Positions 1 to 9,603 of a DNA stretch of 64,000 nucleotides are shown piece after piece. Within the stretch, counting starts at the first letter, position 1; each line of letters opens with the position of its first letter. Source of the DNA: Bradyrhizobium diazoefficiens (GTDB lineage Bacteria; Pseudomonadota; Alphaproteobacteria; Rhizobiales; Xanthobacteraceae); the NCBI RefSeq assembly GCF_016612535.1, contig NZ_JAENXS010000001.1, positions 1,885,501 through 1,949,500 of the forward strand, written 5' to 3'. Under the pieces are notes generated by a model. The model worked only from the letters and a program-made list of their open reading frames with translations, did not search any database and was not told the origin of the DNA. Position numbers and translations under genes: made by a program.

Positions 1-1
1 G

Positions 2-2197
2 CCGGTGCTGGAAGGCCGCGTCCAGATCAACGGGCGGTCGATGCGGCTGCTCGGGATCGAGCCGGTGACGCTGCCGACGGATGTCGGCAACGCGCCGCGG
101 CTCGGTGCTGCGGATCTCAGCAGTTTCGTCGCGGCACCCGGCCAGACGCTGGTGGCGCGGGAAACGCTGGACGATTTGCACGAGCAAGACGGCGCGACGC
201 CGCCGATCAGCAGCGGCGCAAAGCTGCCGCCGCTGCATGTGCAGCCGCAGCTCGTGCCCGACGTGCTGGTGGTCGACATCGGTGTCGCGCAGCGACTGCT
301 GAACAAGCCGGATCAGCTGTCGCGCCTCTTGATTGGCAAGGCGAAGGGCAAGCCCGTGCCGCTCGCGAGTGTCGTCGGCGACCAATTACAGCTGATAGAG
401 CCGACCGCCGAGACCGAGCTGGAACGGCTGACCGACAGTTTCCATCTGAACTTGACGGCCTTCGGCCTGCTGTCGTTCTTCGTCGGCCTCTTCATTGTCA
501 ACTCGGCCGTCGGCCTCGCCTTCGAGCAGCGGCTGCCGATGCTGCGGACGTTGCGGGCTTGCGGTGCCTCGGCACGCCTTGTCAACAGCGTGATGGTGGT
601 CGAGCTGGTGGCGCTGGCGCTGGTCGCGGGCCTGATCGGGCTCGTCTGCGGCTATTTCATTGCGGCTGCGTTGTTGCCCGACGTCGCCGCGTCGCTGCGC
701 GGACTCTATGGCGCACAAATTCCGGGGCAGCTTTCGCTGAAGCCCGAATGGTGGCTGGCCGGAATCGGCATCAGCGTTGCCGGCGCGATCGTGGCGGCGG
801 CGACCAGCCTGATCAAGGCTATCAGGATGCCGGTGCTGGCGACCGCGCAGCCACAGGCCTGGCAACAGCGACAGCGCCGCTGGCTGATCCTGCAAAGTCT
901 TGCCGCCTGCGCCGTGTTCGCGGTCGCGCTGTTGTTGCTGTACTACGGCCAATCGCTGATCGCGGGCTTTGGCCTGCTGGCCGCGCTGATGCTCGGCGCA
1001 GCGCTGATCCTGCCGGCCTTCCTCGAGATCCTCCTGCTCGCCGGCCAGCGTCTTGCGCGCGGCCCGCTGGCGCTGTGGTTCTGGGCAGACAGCCGGCAAC
1101 AGCTTTCGGGATTGTCGCTGGCGCTGATGGCCCTGCTACTCGCACTCGCCGTCAATGTCGGGGTGTCCACCATGGTGGAAACCTTCAGCCGCACCTTTAT
1201 CGGCTGGCTCGATGGACGGCTGGCCGCCGACGTCTACATCAGCGCACCCGACAATGCGCAAGCGGTTGCGATCCGCAACTGGCTGAAAGACCGCAGCGAG
1301 GTTCAGGCGATCCTGTCGGGCGGGCGCGCGGAAACGCAAGTGCAGGGCCAGCCGGTGGAATTGCTCGGCCTGCCCGATCACGCGCTTTATCGCGAGCGCT
1401 GGCCGCTGTTGGAGACCGCGCCGCGCGCCTGGACCCAGCTGGTGCCGGGCAATGCCGCCTTCATGAGCGAGCAACTGAGCAGACGGTTGAACGTCCGCGT
1501 CGGCGACGTCATCGAGGTGCCGGCGCCGGGCGGGACCTGGGAGCTCGACATCGTCGGCATCTATGCCGATTACGGCAACCCCAAGGGACAGCTCGCCGTC
1601 AATGTCGCGGCGCTGATCCGGCAGTTTCCGCAGACACCGCAGACACGGATCGGATTGATCGTCGCGCGCGACAAGATTCCGGGATTGATCGCAGCGTTGC
1701 GAACGCAGTTCGCGCTCGACGACCGCAGCGTCGCCGATCAAGCGACCGTGAAGGCAGAATCGATCCACATCTTCAACCGCACCTTTGCGGTGACGTCGGC
1801 GCTCAATGCCTTCACGCTCGGCGTCGCCGGCATCGCGCTCCTCACCAGCCTGCTGACGCTGGCGAATTCGCGCCTGCCGCAGCTGGCGCCGCTCTGGGCC
1901 ATCGGCATCACGCGGCCGCGGCTTGCTGCGATCGAATTGACCAAGACGTTGTCGGTTGCGCTGTTCACGTCACTGCTGGCCGTACCGCTCGGGCTGCTGG
2001 TGGCGTGGTGCCTGATCGCGATCGTCAACGTGAAGGCGTTCGGTTGGCGGCTGCCGTTCCATGTCTTCCCGCTGCAACTGGTCGAGCTGGTCGCGGTCGC
2101 ATTGGTCGCCTCGCTGCTGGCCGCGCTGCTGCCGGTGTTGCGGCTGGCGCGGATGCAGCCGGCAAGCCTCGTCAAGGTATTTGCCAATGAGCGCTGA
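2..2197 (+). CDS. ABC transporter permease, FtsX/MacB type (5' end outside window)
   Basis: The reading frame is open to the left edge, so the first GTG at position 5 is probably internal; about 730 residues are visible. The visible part has a membrane segment near residues 150-185, a central four-helix block around residues 290-350, an extracytoplasmic-type domain, and a C-terminal FtsX block of three to four helices around residues 600-725. Two FtsX domains in one chain is the arrangement of YbbP-like and LolCE-like permeases, which do not move solutes through a pore but transmit ATPase motion to the periplasm. The partner ATPase is presumably upstream, outside the window. The stop overlaps the start of the next gene by 11 bases, indicating translational coupling with the AttH-like protein. 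The substrate cannot be read from sequence. Confidence 0.85.
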   Translation, partial: PVLEGRVQINGRSMRLLGIEPVTLPTDVGNAPRLGAADLSSFVAAPGQTLVARETLDDLHEQDGATPPISSGAKLPPLHVQPQLVPDVLVVDIGVAQRLLNKPDQLSRLLIGKAKGKPVPLASVVGDQLQLIEPTAETELERLTDSFHLNLTAFGLLSFFVGLFIVNSAVGLAFEQRLPMLRTLRACGASARLVNSVMVVELVALALVAGLIGLVCGYFIAAALLPDVAASLRGLYGAQIPGQLSLKPEWWLAGIGISVAGAIVAAATSLIKAIRMPVLATAQPQAWQQRQRRWLILQSLAACAVFAVALLLLYYGQSLIAGFGLLAALMLGAALILPAFLEILLLAGQRLARGPLALWFWADSRQQLSGLSLALMALLLALAVNVGVSTMVETFSRTFIGWLDGRLAADVYISAPDNAQAVAIRNWLKDRSEVQAILSGGRAETQVQGQPVELLGLPDHALYRERWPLLETAPRAWTQLVPGNAAFMSEQLSRRLNVRVGDVIEVPAPGGTWELDIVGIYADYGNPKGQLAVNVAALIRQFPQTPQTRIGLIVARDKIPGLIAALRTQFALDDRSVADQATVKAESIHIFNRTFAVTSALNAFTLGVAGIALLTSLLTLANSRLPQLAPLWAIGITRPRLAAIELTKTLSVALFTSLLAVPLGLLVAWCLIAIVNVKAFGWRLPFHVFPLQLVELVAVALVASLLAALLPVLRLARMQPASLVKVFANER

Positions 2198-3269
2198 CGG
2201 CATATCGCGACGCGCCTTTGCCGGCGGCATCGCTGCGCTCGCGGCTGCCCGCCGCGCCCGCGCGCAAGGCTATGCCGGGCTCGGCGAGACCGCGGATGGC
2301 TTTGCGAAGGTCACGCCGGGAAAGACGTTCGTCTTCCCCGCCGATCATGGACCGCATCCGGAGTTTCGTATCGAATGGTGGTATCTGACGGCGAACCTCG
2401 TCGATGGCAGCGGCGCACCCTGCGGCCTGCAATGGACGCTGTTCCGCCAGGCGACGCAGCCGGGGCCGCAAGCCGAAGGCTGGGCCAATCAACAGATCTG
2501 GATGGCGCATGCCGCGGTGACGCGCGCCGACACCCATCGCTTCAACGAGCGATTTTCGCGCGGCGGCATCGGGCAGGCCGGCGTCGAGGCAAAGCCGTTC
2601 GCGGCCTGGATCGACGATTGGGAGATGAAAGGTTCTGAGCGCACCGACGATCGCACCTTGTCGCCGGTGACGCTGAAAGCGTCAGGCACGGATTTCAGCT
2701 ATTCGCTGACGCTGGAGGCTGATCGCCGCGTCGTGCTGCAAGGCGACGGCGGCTACAGCCGCAAGTCCGAGCGCGGCCAAGCCTCCTACTATTACAGCCA
2801 GCCGTTCTACCGCGCGCGCGGCACGCTCACCATCGACGACAAGCCGGTCGATGTGACAGGCCAAGCCTGGATGGACCGGGAATGGAGCAGCCAGCCCCTC
2901 GACGCCGACCAGACCGGCTGGGACTGGCTGTCGCTGCATCTGGCGTCCGGCGACAAGCTGATGCTGTACCGGCTGCGCCAGAAGGACGGCAGGGATTACC
3001 CGTTCGGCAACTGGATCAGCGCCGCCGGCGACACGCAGATGATTGCAGGCAGCGAGATCCAGATGATTCCGAAGGCTACGGTGGACGTGGCAGGCCGCAA
3101 GCTTCCGGTGGAATGGCAGATCGCGATTCCGTCGCGATCATTCTCGATTGCCTGCAAGCCGCTCAATCCCAGTGCGTGGATGGGGACCGGCTTCTCCTAC
3201 TGGGAAGGACCGATCAGCTTTGCCGGCACGCATGACGGCGTTGGCTATCTCGAGCTGACCGGCTATTGA
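2187..3269 (+). CDS. AttH/CrtC-like lipocalin-fold protein with Tat signal
   Basis: A 360-residue protein. The ATG at 2187 is chosen because it overlaps the upstream stop and starts a twin-arginine leader (SRRAFAGG at residues 7-14, then an alanine-rich stretch ending ARAQ), suggesting export already folded. The mature part has the hallmarks of the AttH / hydroxyneurosporene-hydratase-like family: EWWYLTANL near residue 53 and WMDREWSSQ near residue 230. Members of this family lie beside FtsX-type ABC transporters in many proteobacteria, as here, suggesting a periplasmic partner handling a hydrophobic ligand. Carotenoid hydratase activity is not implied; no other carotenoid gene is present. 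Confidence 0.85.
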   Translation: MSADGISRRAFAGGIAALAAARRARAQGYAGLGETADGFAKVTPGKTFVFPADHGPHPEFRIEWWYLTANLVDGSGAPCGLQWTLFRQATQPGPQAEGWANQQIWMAHAAVTRADTHRFNERFSRGGIGQAGVEAKPFAAWIDDWEMKGSERTDDRTLSPVTLKASGTDFSYSLTLEADRRVVLQGDGGYSRKSERGQASYYYSQPFYRARGTLTIDDKPVDVTGQAWMDREWSSQPLDADQTGWDWLSLHLASGDKLMLYRLRQKDGRDYPFGNWISAAGDTQMIAGSEIQMIPKATVDVAGRKLPVEWQIAIPSRSFSIACKPLNPSAWMGTGFSYWEGPISFAGTHDGVGYLELTGY

Positions 3270-3295
3270 GCTGCATCTGACCGCCGGAGGCTTCG

Positions 3296-3682
3296 ATGTA
3301 CCATTTGACCGCACTCGTCACGCTGCTCGCCATCCTGTTCTTCTTCTTCACATGCATGAACGTCTCGCGGTCGCGGACCAGGACCGGCGTCAAGGTGCCG
3401 GCGATGTCGGGGCATCCAGATTTCGAGCGTGCCTTCCGCATCCAGATGAACACGCTGGAATGGATGCCGATCTTCCTGCCGTCGCTGTGGTTGTTTGCGA
3501 TCTATATCAGCGACGCCATCGCGGCCGGCATCGGCGCGGTCTGGATCGTCGGCCGCATCGTCTATTTCATCGGCTATTCGCAAGCCGCCGCCAAGCGCGG
3601 CCCAGGTTTTGCGATCCAGGGCATCGCCGCGATTGCACTGTGGGCGGGGGCGCTGGGGGCTGTGGTGCTAAGGTTGGTGTGA
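3296..3682 (+). CDS. MAPEG family membrane protein
   Basis: A 128-residue integral membrane protein with four predicted helices (residues about 3-20, 58-76, 78-98 and 106-127). It contains the MAPEG-like stretch RAFRIQMNTLEWMPIF around residue 44, where the family carries its conserved Arg/Asn/Glu. A Shine-Dalgarno GGAGG sits five bases before the ATG. MAPEG proteins include microsomal glutathione transferases and eicosanoid enzymes; bacterial members are mostly uncharacterised. It lies 26 bases after the AttH-like gene and is probably the third gene of that operon. Confidence 0.85.
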   Translation: MYHLTALVTLLAILFFFFTCMNVSRSRTRTGVKVPAMSGHPDFERAFRIQMNTLEWMPIFLPSLWLFAIYISDAIAAGIGAVWIVGRIVYFIGYSQAAAKRGPGFAIQGIAAIALWAGALGAVVLRLV

Positions 3683-3710
3683 GAGGCAGTCCGCCGCCAC
3701 ACATGCCGGC

Positions 3711-3736
3711 GTCGTCCCGGCCTTCGCCGGGACGAC
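3711..3736. repeat. REP-like palindrome, GTCGTCCCGGC family
   Basis: Eleven-base perfect arms (GTCGTCCCGGC / GCCGGGACGAC) around a CTTC loop, between the convergent MAPEG and binding-protein genes. The same unit occurs at 5056, 5151 and 44255 and, degenerate, at 48128 and 57333. Confidence 0.9.
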
Positions 3737-3762
3737 GCTGAAGTTGTGGCGCAGCCTTCGCC

Positions 3763-4953
3763 TCACTTCGTCAGCGGGCAGCCGCTTTCCTTCGCGGTGA
3801 AGAACGCCTGGTCGCCAGGGACCACCGCGAGCTGCTTATAGTAATCCCACGGCTTCTTGGATTCAGAGGGCTTCTTGACCTCGAACAGATACATGTCGTG
3901 GACCATGCGGCCGTTCGCGAGCACCTTGCCCTTGGCGAAGGCGTCGTCGACCGGCAGCTCCTTCAGCTTCTTGGCGACCGCATCGCTATCCTTGGTGCCG
4001 GCGGCCTTGACCGCCTTCAGGTAGCTCAGGGTCGCCGAATAGGTGCCGGCGTGGATCATGCTCGGCATCCTCCCGGTGCGCTTGAAGAAGCGCTCGGAGA
4101 ACGCGCGCGTGGTGTCGTTCTGATCCCAATAGAAGCCTTCGGTCAGCACCAGGCCCTGCGCCGCCTGCAAGCCGAGGCCGTTCACTTCGGCGAGCGTCAT
4201 CAGCAGGCCGGCGAGCTTCTGGCCGCCCTGGACGATGCCGAATTCCGCCGCCTGCTTGATCGAATTGGTGGTGTCCTGGCCGGCATTGGCGAGGCCGACG
4301 ATCTTCGCCTTCGAGCTCTGCGCCTGCAGCAGGAAGGAGGAGAAGTCCGACGAGTTGAGGGGCACCCGAACCGAACCGAGCACCTTACCGCCATTGTGGG
4401 TGACGATCTCACTGGTGTCCTTCTCCAGCGCGTAGCCGAAGGCATAGTCGGCGGTGAGGAAGAACCAGCTGTCGCCGCCGGCCTTGGTCAGTGCACCGCC
4501 GGTGCCGACCGCGAGCGCATGGGTGTCGAACGCCCAGTGGAAGCCATAGGGCGAACACGCAGCACCGGTGATGCTCGACGTGGCTGCGCCGACCACGATG
4601 TCGATCTTCTTCCTTTCCTTCGACAGGTCCTGCACGGCGAGCGCCACCGACGACGTCGTCAGCTCCGTGATCATGTCGACATTGTCGGCATCATACCAGC
4701 GCCGCGCGATCGAGGTCGCGAGATCGGGCTTGTTCTGGTGATCGGCGGTGACCATCTCGATCTTCTGGCCGAGCACCTCGCCGCCGAAATCCTCGATCGC
4801 CATCTTGGCCGCCTCGACCGAATATTTTCCGCCGTAGTCGGCATAGACGCCGGACTGATCGTTGAGGACACCGATCTTGACGCCTTGCGCGGAAGCCGGC
4901 GCGGCCAGCAACAAAGCCGAAATTGCGGCAACGACCAAAAGTGCTGATTTCAT
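3763..4953 (-). CDS. ABC transporter substrate-binding protein, branched-chain amino acid type
   Basis: A 396-residue periplasmic binding protein of the Leu/Ile/Val (Peripla_BP_6) family. The signal peptide runs to about residue 22 (APASAQ). The mature N-terminus VKIGVLNDQSGVYADYGG is typical of the first lobe, and a Cys pair around residues 133 and 392 may form a disulfide. No LivHMGF permease or ATPase genes lie beside it, so it is an orphan binding protein that must share a transporter encoded elsewhere or act as a sensor. Ligand unknown; relatives bind amino acids, amides, aromatic acids or short-chain acids. Confidence 0.9.
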   Translation of the reverse strand: MKSALLVVAAISALLLAAPASAQGVKIGVLNDQSGVYADYGGKYSVEAAKMAIEDFGGEVLGQKIEMVTADHQNKPDLATSIARRWYDADNVDMITELTTSSVALAVQDLSKERKKIDIVVGAATSSITGAACSPYGFHWAFDTHALAVGTGGALTKAGGDSWFFLTADYAFGYALEKDTSEIVTHNGGKVLGSVRVPLNSSDFSSFLLQAQSSKAKIVGLANAGQDTTNSIKQAAEFGIVQGGQKLAGLLMTLAEVNGLGLQAAQGLVLTEGFYWDQNDTTRAFSERFFKRTGRMPSMIHAGTYSATLSYLKAVKAAGTKDSDAVAKKLKELPVDDAFAKGKVLANGRMVHDMYLFEVKKPSESKKPWDYYKQLAVVPGDQAFFTAKESGCPLTK

Positions 4954-5055
4954 CTGTTATCTCCCGGCAGTGTTCTGTTTTGAAATCGCGCGGAGTGTAG
5001 TGAAGAACGGCGCGCCTGCCCATCGGTTTCGTGTTGGCCGGCGCCAAGCAAAGCT

Positions 5056-5175
5056 GTCGTCCCGGCGAAGGCCGGGACCCATAGCCACAGGATTGTATTT
5101 GACGAAGATTGGTAGTTACCAGCTAGCCCCAAACTACTCCCTGGGGTTATGGGTCCCGGCCTTCGCCGGGACGAC
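5056..5175. repeat. Composite inverted repeat with 28-base perfect arms
   Basis: Arms at 5056-5083 and 5148-5175 are exact reverse complements over 28 bases. Each arm contains the short GTCGTCCCGGC-type palindrome, extended by CCCATA. The 64-base loop carries nothing recognisable. It fills the gap between the binding-protein start and the end of the RND pump gene. Confidence 0.9.
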
Positions 5176-5200
5176 ATCGAGATTGTGGATAAGCCAGCGG

Positions 5201-8200
5201 TCAAGATGACGAAATCGTCCCCTTCTCGTTCCGGCCTTCCGCCAGGTTCCGCACCACCACATAGAAGATCGGCGTGAACAGCAGGCCGAACAGCGTGACG
5301 CCGATCATGCCGAAGAACACGGCGACGCCGACGGCCTGACGCATCTCGGAGCCGGAGCCGGACGAGATCACCAGCGGCAGCACGCCGAGGATGAAGGCGA
5401 AGGACGTCATCAGGATCGGCCGCAGGCGCAATCGACAGGCATCGATCACGGCCTCCAGCCGCGGCTTGCCTTCCTTCTCGATGTCGCGCGCGAACTCGAC
5501 GATGAGGATCGCATTTTTCGCCGCCAATCCCACCAGCACGACGAAGCCGATCTGGGTGAGGATGTTGACGTCCTGGCCCATGATGCGCACGCCGATGGTG
5601 GCAGCGAGCAGGCACATCGGCACGATCAGGATCACCGCGAACGGCAGCGTCCAGCTGCCGTATTGCGCGGCGAGCACGAGATAGACGAACAGCACGCAGA
5701 TCGGGAACACGTAGAGACCGGCATTGCCGCCGGTGACCTGCTGATAGGACAAGTCCGTCCACTCGAAGGTGAAGCCGCTCGGCAAGGTGTCGTCGGCGAG
5801 CTTCTTGATGGCGTTGAGCGCGGTGGTCGAGCTCGTGCCCGGCGCCGGCTCGCCCTGAAGCTCGGACGCCGCGTAGAGATTGTAGCGCGCGACGCGGTCC
5901 GGACCCGAGACGTCCTTGAAGTCGACCACGCTGCCGAGCATCACCATGTCGCCGGAGGCGTTGCGCGTGCGCAGCCGCGCGAGATCGGCAGGCTCCTTGC
6001 GGAACGGGAAATCAGCCTGTGCGGTGACGTGATAGGTACGGCCGAACAGGTTGAAGTCGTTGACATAGGTCGATCCGAAATAGGTCTGGATCGTGTCGTT
6101 GATATTGGCAATGGGCACGCCGAGCTTCTGCGCCTTGGTGCGGTCGACGTCGACGAACAGCTGCGGCGTGTTGGCCGAGAACGGCGAGAACACCGTGGGG
6201 CCAAGGAGCGAGGGCGATTTGCGCGCGGCGGCGACGAGCTCGTCCGTGGCCGCCGCGAGCAGCTCGGGCCCTCGGCCCTGGCGGTCCTGGATGCGGATGG
6301 TGAAGCCGCCGCCCGTGCCGATGCCGGGCACGGCGGGCGGCGGAATCACGATGATGAAGGCGCCCTGGATAGCGGCGAGGCGCTTGCGCAGCTCGGCCGT
6401 GATGGCGTTGGCGGTCAGCCCCTTCTTCAGTCGCGCCTCGGGTTCGTCGAACACCGGAAACAGCGCCGCCGCATTGCCGGCCTGCGTGCGTGTGGCGCCC
6501 GAGAAACCGGCGAAGGCCGCGACGCGGACGATGCCCGGCGTATCCAGCGAGATTCGCTCGATCTCGCGCACGATTTCGGTGGTCCGCGCCAGCGATGCGG
6601 CACCCGGCAATTGCACGGAGATGATGACGTAGCCGCGGTCCTGTGCCGGAATGAAGCCTTGCGACGTGGTCCCGATCAGCCAGCCGGCGCTGCCGATCAG
6701 CACGACATAGATCAGGATCATCAGCACCGAATGCCGGATCACGAAATTGGCGACCCCGGCATAGCCGTGCGCCAGCCGGTCGAACACACGGTTGAAGGCG
6801 CCGGTGAAGGCGTTCCAACCACGTGCAAGAAGATTCCAGGCGGCAGGCGGCCGCTTCTCTTCATGCGGCACCAGGATCTGCGAGGCCAGCGCCGGCGACA
6901 AGGTCAGCGAGCAGAAGCAGGAGATCGCGGTCGCGACCGCAATCGTGACCGCGAATTGCTGGAAGAACTGCCCGGATATGCCACCCAGGAACGCCGTCGG
7001 CACGAACACCGCACAGAGCACGAGCGCAATCGAGACCAGCGCGCCGCCGACCTCCTCCATGGTCTTCAGCGCGGCATCGCGCCGGCTCAAGCCGTGCTCG
7101 AGATGCCGCTCGACATTCTCGACCACGACGATGGCGTCGTCGACCACGATGCCGACCGCGAGCACGAGCCCGAACAGCGTCAGATTGTTGATGGAGAAGC
7201 CGAGCGCAGCCATCACCGCGAAGGTGCCGACCAGGGAGACCGGGATCGCGATGATCGGGATGATCGCAGGCCGCCACCCCTGCAGGAACACCAGCACCAC
7301 GACGACCACGAGCAGCATGGCCTCGTAGATGGTCTTGATCAGCTCGTGAACGGACTGCGCGATGAATTCGGTCGGGTTGTAGCCGATGTTGTAGTCGAGG
7401 CCCTTCGGAAAGCTCTCCTTGAGCTTCGTCATCGTGTCGGAGATGTGTTTTGCCGTCGCGAGCGCATTCGATCCCGGCCGCTGCGTCACCAGCATGGCGA
7501 CCGCGGATTTGCGCAACAGGAAGCTGTTGGTCGTGTAGGCCAGCGCGCCGAGCTCGATGCGGGCGACGTCACGCAGCCGCACCGTGCGGCCGTCGGAGCC
7601 GGCCTTGATCAGGATGTCCTCGAACTGCTTCTGGTCTTTCAACCGCCCCGTGAAAACCAGGTTCGGCTGGAAGGCGCGGTCGGCAATCGGCGGCTCGGCG
7701 ATCTGGCCGCCCGCGATCTGCACGTTCTGGGCACGGATCGCGGCCAGCACCTCGGTCGAGGTCAGGCCGAGATTGGCGATACGGTCGGGATCGAGCCACA
7801 GCCGCATCGAATAGTCGCGCGCGCCAAAGATCTGGATGTCGCCGACGCCGTCGATGCGCAGCAGCTGGTCGCGCACCTGAAGCAGCGCATAGTTGGAGAT
7901 ATAGAGCTGGTCGAACGTATCGTCCGGCGACAGCATGAACACGACCATCAAAATGTCAGGCGAGTTCTTGCGGGTGACGACGCCGTTGCGCTGCACTTCG
8001 TCGGGCAGCTGCGGTTGCGCGATCGCGACGCGGTTCTGCACCAGCACCTGGGCCTTGTCGAGATCGGTGCCCAGCTTGAAGGTAACGGTGATGGTGAGCT
8101 GGCCGTTCGAGGTCGCCTGACTGTAGAGATAGAGCATGTCCTCGACGCCGTTGATCTGCTGCTCGATCGGAGCGGCAACGGTATCGGACACGGTTTGCGC

Positions 8201-8365
8201 CGAGGCGCCCGGATATTGCGTGGTGACGACGACGGTCGGCGGCACCACTTGCGGATATTCGGAGATCGGCAGCGTCGAATAGGCGAGCGTCCCGACGATC
8301 AGGAGCACGATCGACAGCACCATCGCCAGGATGGGCTGGTTGATGGACAAGCGGCCAAGATTCAT
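5201..8365 (-). CDS. RND efflux pump inner-membrane transporter (HAE1 family)
   Basis: A 1054-residue RND transporter, the usual length for AcrB/MexB-type pumps. The first helix follows MNLGRLSINQPILA, and the proton-relay acids are visible in VVDDAIVVVEN (about residue 405, TM4). The conserved Lys of TM10 is seen in GLAAKNAILIVEFARD near residue 955. Two large periplasmic porter loops lie between the helices, as expected for a drug-type pump driven by the proton gradient. Its ATG overlaps the stop of the adaptor gene (ATGA), so the two are translationally coupled. No outer-membrane factor gene follows, so a TolC-like protein must come from another locus. Substrates cannot be predicted. Confidence 0.95.
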   Translation of the reverse strand: MNLGRLSINQPILAMVLSIVLLIVGTLAYSTLPISEYPQVVPPTVVVTTQYPGASAQTVSDTVAAPIEQQINGVEDMLYLYSQATSNGQLTITVTFKLGTDLDKAQVLVQNRVAIAQPQLPDEVQRNGVVTRKNSPDILMVVFMLSPDDTFDQLYISNYALLQVRDQLLRIDGVGDIQIFGARDYSMRLWLDPDRIANLGLTSTEVLAAIRAQNVQIAGGQIAEPPIADRAFQPNLVFTGRLKDQKQFEDILIKAGSDGRTVRLRDVARIELGALAYTTNSFLLRKSAVAMLVTQRPGSNALATAKHISDTMTKLKESFPKGLDYNIGYNPTEFIAQSVHELIKTIYEAMLLVVVVVLVFLQGWRPAIIPIIAIPVSLVGTFAVMAALGFSINNLTLFGLVLAVGIVVDDAIVVVENVERHLEHGLSRRDAALKTMEEVGGALVSIALVLCAVFVPTAFLGGISGQFFQQFAVTIAVATAISCFCSLTLSPALASQILVPHEEKRPPAAWNLLARGWNAFTGAFNRVFDRLAHGYAGVANFVIRHSVLMILIYVVLIGSAGWLIGTTSQGFIPAQDRGYVIISVQLPGAASLARTTEIVREIERISLDTPGIVRVAAFAGFSGATRTQAGNAAALFPVFDEPEARLKKGLTANAITAELRKRLAAIQGAFIIVIPPPAVPGIGTGGGFTIRIQDRQGRGPELLAAATDELVAAARKSPSLLGPTVFSPFSANTPQLFVDVDRTKAQKLGVPIANINDTIQTYFGSTYVNDFNLFGRTYHVTAQADFPFRKEPADLARLRTRNASGDMVMLGSVVDFKDVSGPDRVARYNLYAASELQGEPAPGTSSTTALNAIKKLADDTLPSGFTFEWTDLSYQQVTGGNAGLYVFPICVLFVYLVLAAQYGSWTLPFAVILIVPMCLLAATIGVRIMGQDVNILTQIGFVVLVGLAAKNAILIVEFARDIEKEGKPRLEAVIDACRLRLRPILMTSFAFILGVLPLVISSGSGSEMRQAVGVAVFFGMIGVTLFGLLFTPIFYVVVRNLAEGRNEKGTISSS

Positions 8366-9603
8366 GACTTGTCACCAGGCTTGGCACCGACCTTGGCGCC
8401 GGCCGGCGCTTGCGCAGGAGACGGGGCGACCTTCGCGCCGACGCGGGCGCGCTGGATGCCGTTGACGATGACGCGGTCCTCGGCCTTCAGCCCTTCGCGG
8501 ATCACGCGCAGGCCGTCGTCGAGCGGCCCGAGCACGACGGGCCGCGCCTCCACAGTGTTGTCAGGTTTCACCACGAAGACGATCTTGCGTGACTGGTCGG
8601 TCGCGACGGCAACGTCGGGGATCAAGAGCGCCTCGTACGGCGCACTGCCGATCAGACGGACGCGGCCGAACTGGCCAGGCAGGATTGAGAGATCGGTGTT
8701 CTTGACGACGGCGCGGCTGCGCAGCGTGCCCGTGGAGACATCGAGACGGTTGTCGAGGAAGTTGATGGCGCCGTCATGCGACGGTTTTGTCTCGCCGGCC
8801 AGCGTCACCTGCACCGGGTTCGCGGTGTCGCGCGAACTCGGGCGCTTACCCTCGAACCACAGCTTGCTGTATTTGATGAAGGTGGTCTCATCCATGTCGA
8901 AATAGACGTAGATCGGATCGAGCGAGACGATCGAGGTGAGCAACGTCGACGTGCCGGTGTCGCTGCCCTGCACGAGATTGCCGGGGCTGACGAGATGGCG
9001 GCTGACGCGGCCGGTGAGCGGCGCGGTGACATGGGTGAACTCGATGTTGAGCCGGGCGGCCTTCAGCGCGCCCTCAGCCTGAGTCTCGGCGGCGTGCGCG
9101 GCCTGCAAGGCCTGACGGCGCTGGTCGACAACCTGTTCGGACACCGCACTGGTCTGGACCAGGTTCAGGCCGCGATCGAGCTCGCGCTTGGCAAGCTCCA
9201 CCTTGGCCCGGGCGTCGGAGAGCTGGCCGTCCGCCTGCTCGGCCACCGCCTCGAACGGGCGCGGGTCGATCACGTAGAGCAGATCGCCCTGATGCACGAT
9301 CGCACCGTCCTGGAACTCGACGGAGTTGACGAAGCCGCCGACGCGGGGACGCACCTGGACCTCCTCGACAGCCTCGAAGCGGCCAGTGAACTCGTCCCAA
9401 TCGGTGACTGTGCGCTTGACCGGCTGGGCAACGGTCACCGGCGGGGGCGGCGGCGCGGCCGCTTGCGAGGTCGGTTGGCCGCAACCGGTGAGAGCGAAGG
9501 CGGCTACGAGCATGCCGGCTATGGTGTAAGGCTTGGCATAAGGCCTGGGCTGAACGAAATCGCGCGTTTTGACAAATTGCTCGTTTCCGTCCGGTCCAGT
9601 CAT
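8362..9603 (-). CDS. RND efflux periplasmic adaptor (membrane fusion) lipoprotein
   Basis: A 413-residue HlyD/AcrA-type adaptor. The ATG at 9603 is preferred because GAGGA lies five bases upstream. The leader then contains the lipobox LTGC with Cys41, so the protein is probably lipid-anchored to the inner membrane after processing. The order is short beta strands (WDEFTGRFEAVEEVQVRPRVGG), a lipoyl-like half, a coiled-coil hairpin rich in Ala/Gln/Glu (about residues 125-185), the second lipoyl half, and beta-barrel and membrane-proximal domains ending in GAKPGDKS. It precedes and overlaps the RND pump gene, forming a two-gene operon. Confidence 0.93.
   Translation of the reverse strand: MTGPDGNEQFVKTRDFVQPRPYAKPYTIAGMLVAAFALTGCGQPTSQAAAPPPPPVTVAQPVKRTVTDWDEFTGRFEAVEEVQVRPRVGGFVNSVEFQDGAIVHQGDLLYVIDPRPFEAVAEQADGQLSDARAKVELAKRELDRGLNLVQTSAVSEQVVDQRRQALQAAHAAETQAEGALKAARLNIEFTHVTAPLTGRVSRHLVSPGNLVQGSDTGTSTLLTSIVSLDPIYVYFDMDETTFIKYSKLWFEGKRPSSRDTANPVQVTLAGETKPSHDGAINFLDNRLDVSTGTLRSRAVVKNTDLSILPGQFGRVRLIGSAPYEALLIPDVAVATDQSRKIVFVVKPDNTVEARPVVLGPLDDGLRVIREGLKAEDRVIVNGIQRARVGAKVAPSPAQAPAGAKVGAKPGDKS

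Noticed and set aside
559..2190. A 543-codon open frame overlapping the FtsX-type permease in another frame
   Set aside because: Arg/Ala-rich with no membrane or domain pattern; the other frame gives a coherent permease.
2187..3269. Carotenoid 1,2-hydratase (CrtC) assignment
   Set aside because: The fold family is shared, but there are no carotenoid genes nearby and the linkage to an FtsX permease fits the AttH group better.
5663..8905. A 1080-codon open frame on the + strand opposite the RND pump and adaptor genes
   Set aside because: It is composition-driven: rich in Arg, Asp, Glu and His, with no domain, and exactly antisense to two well-supported genes in high-GC DNA.
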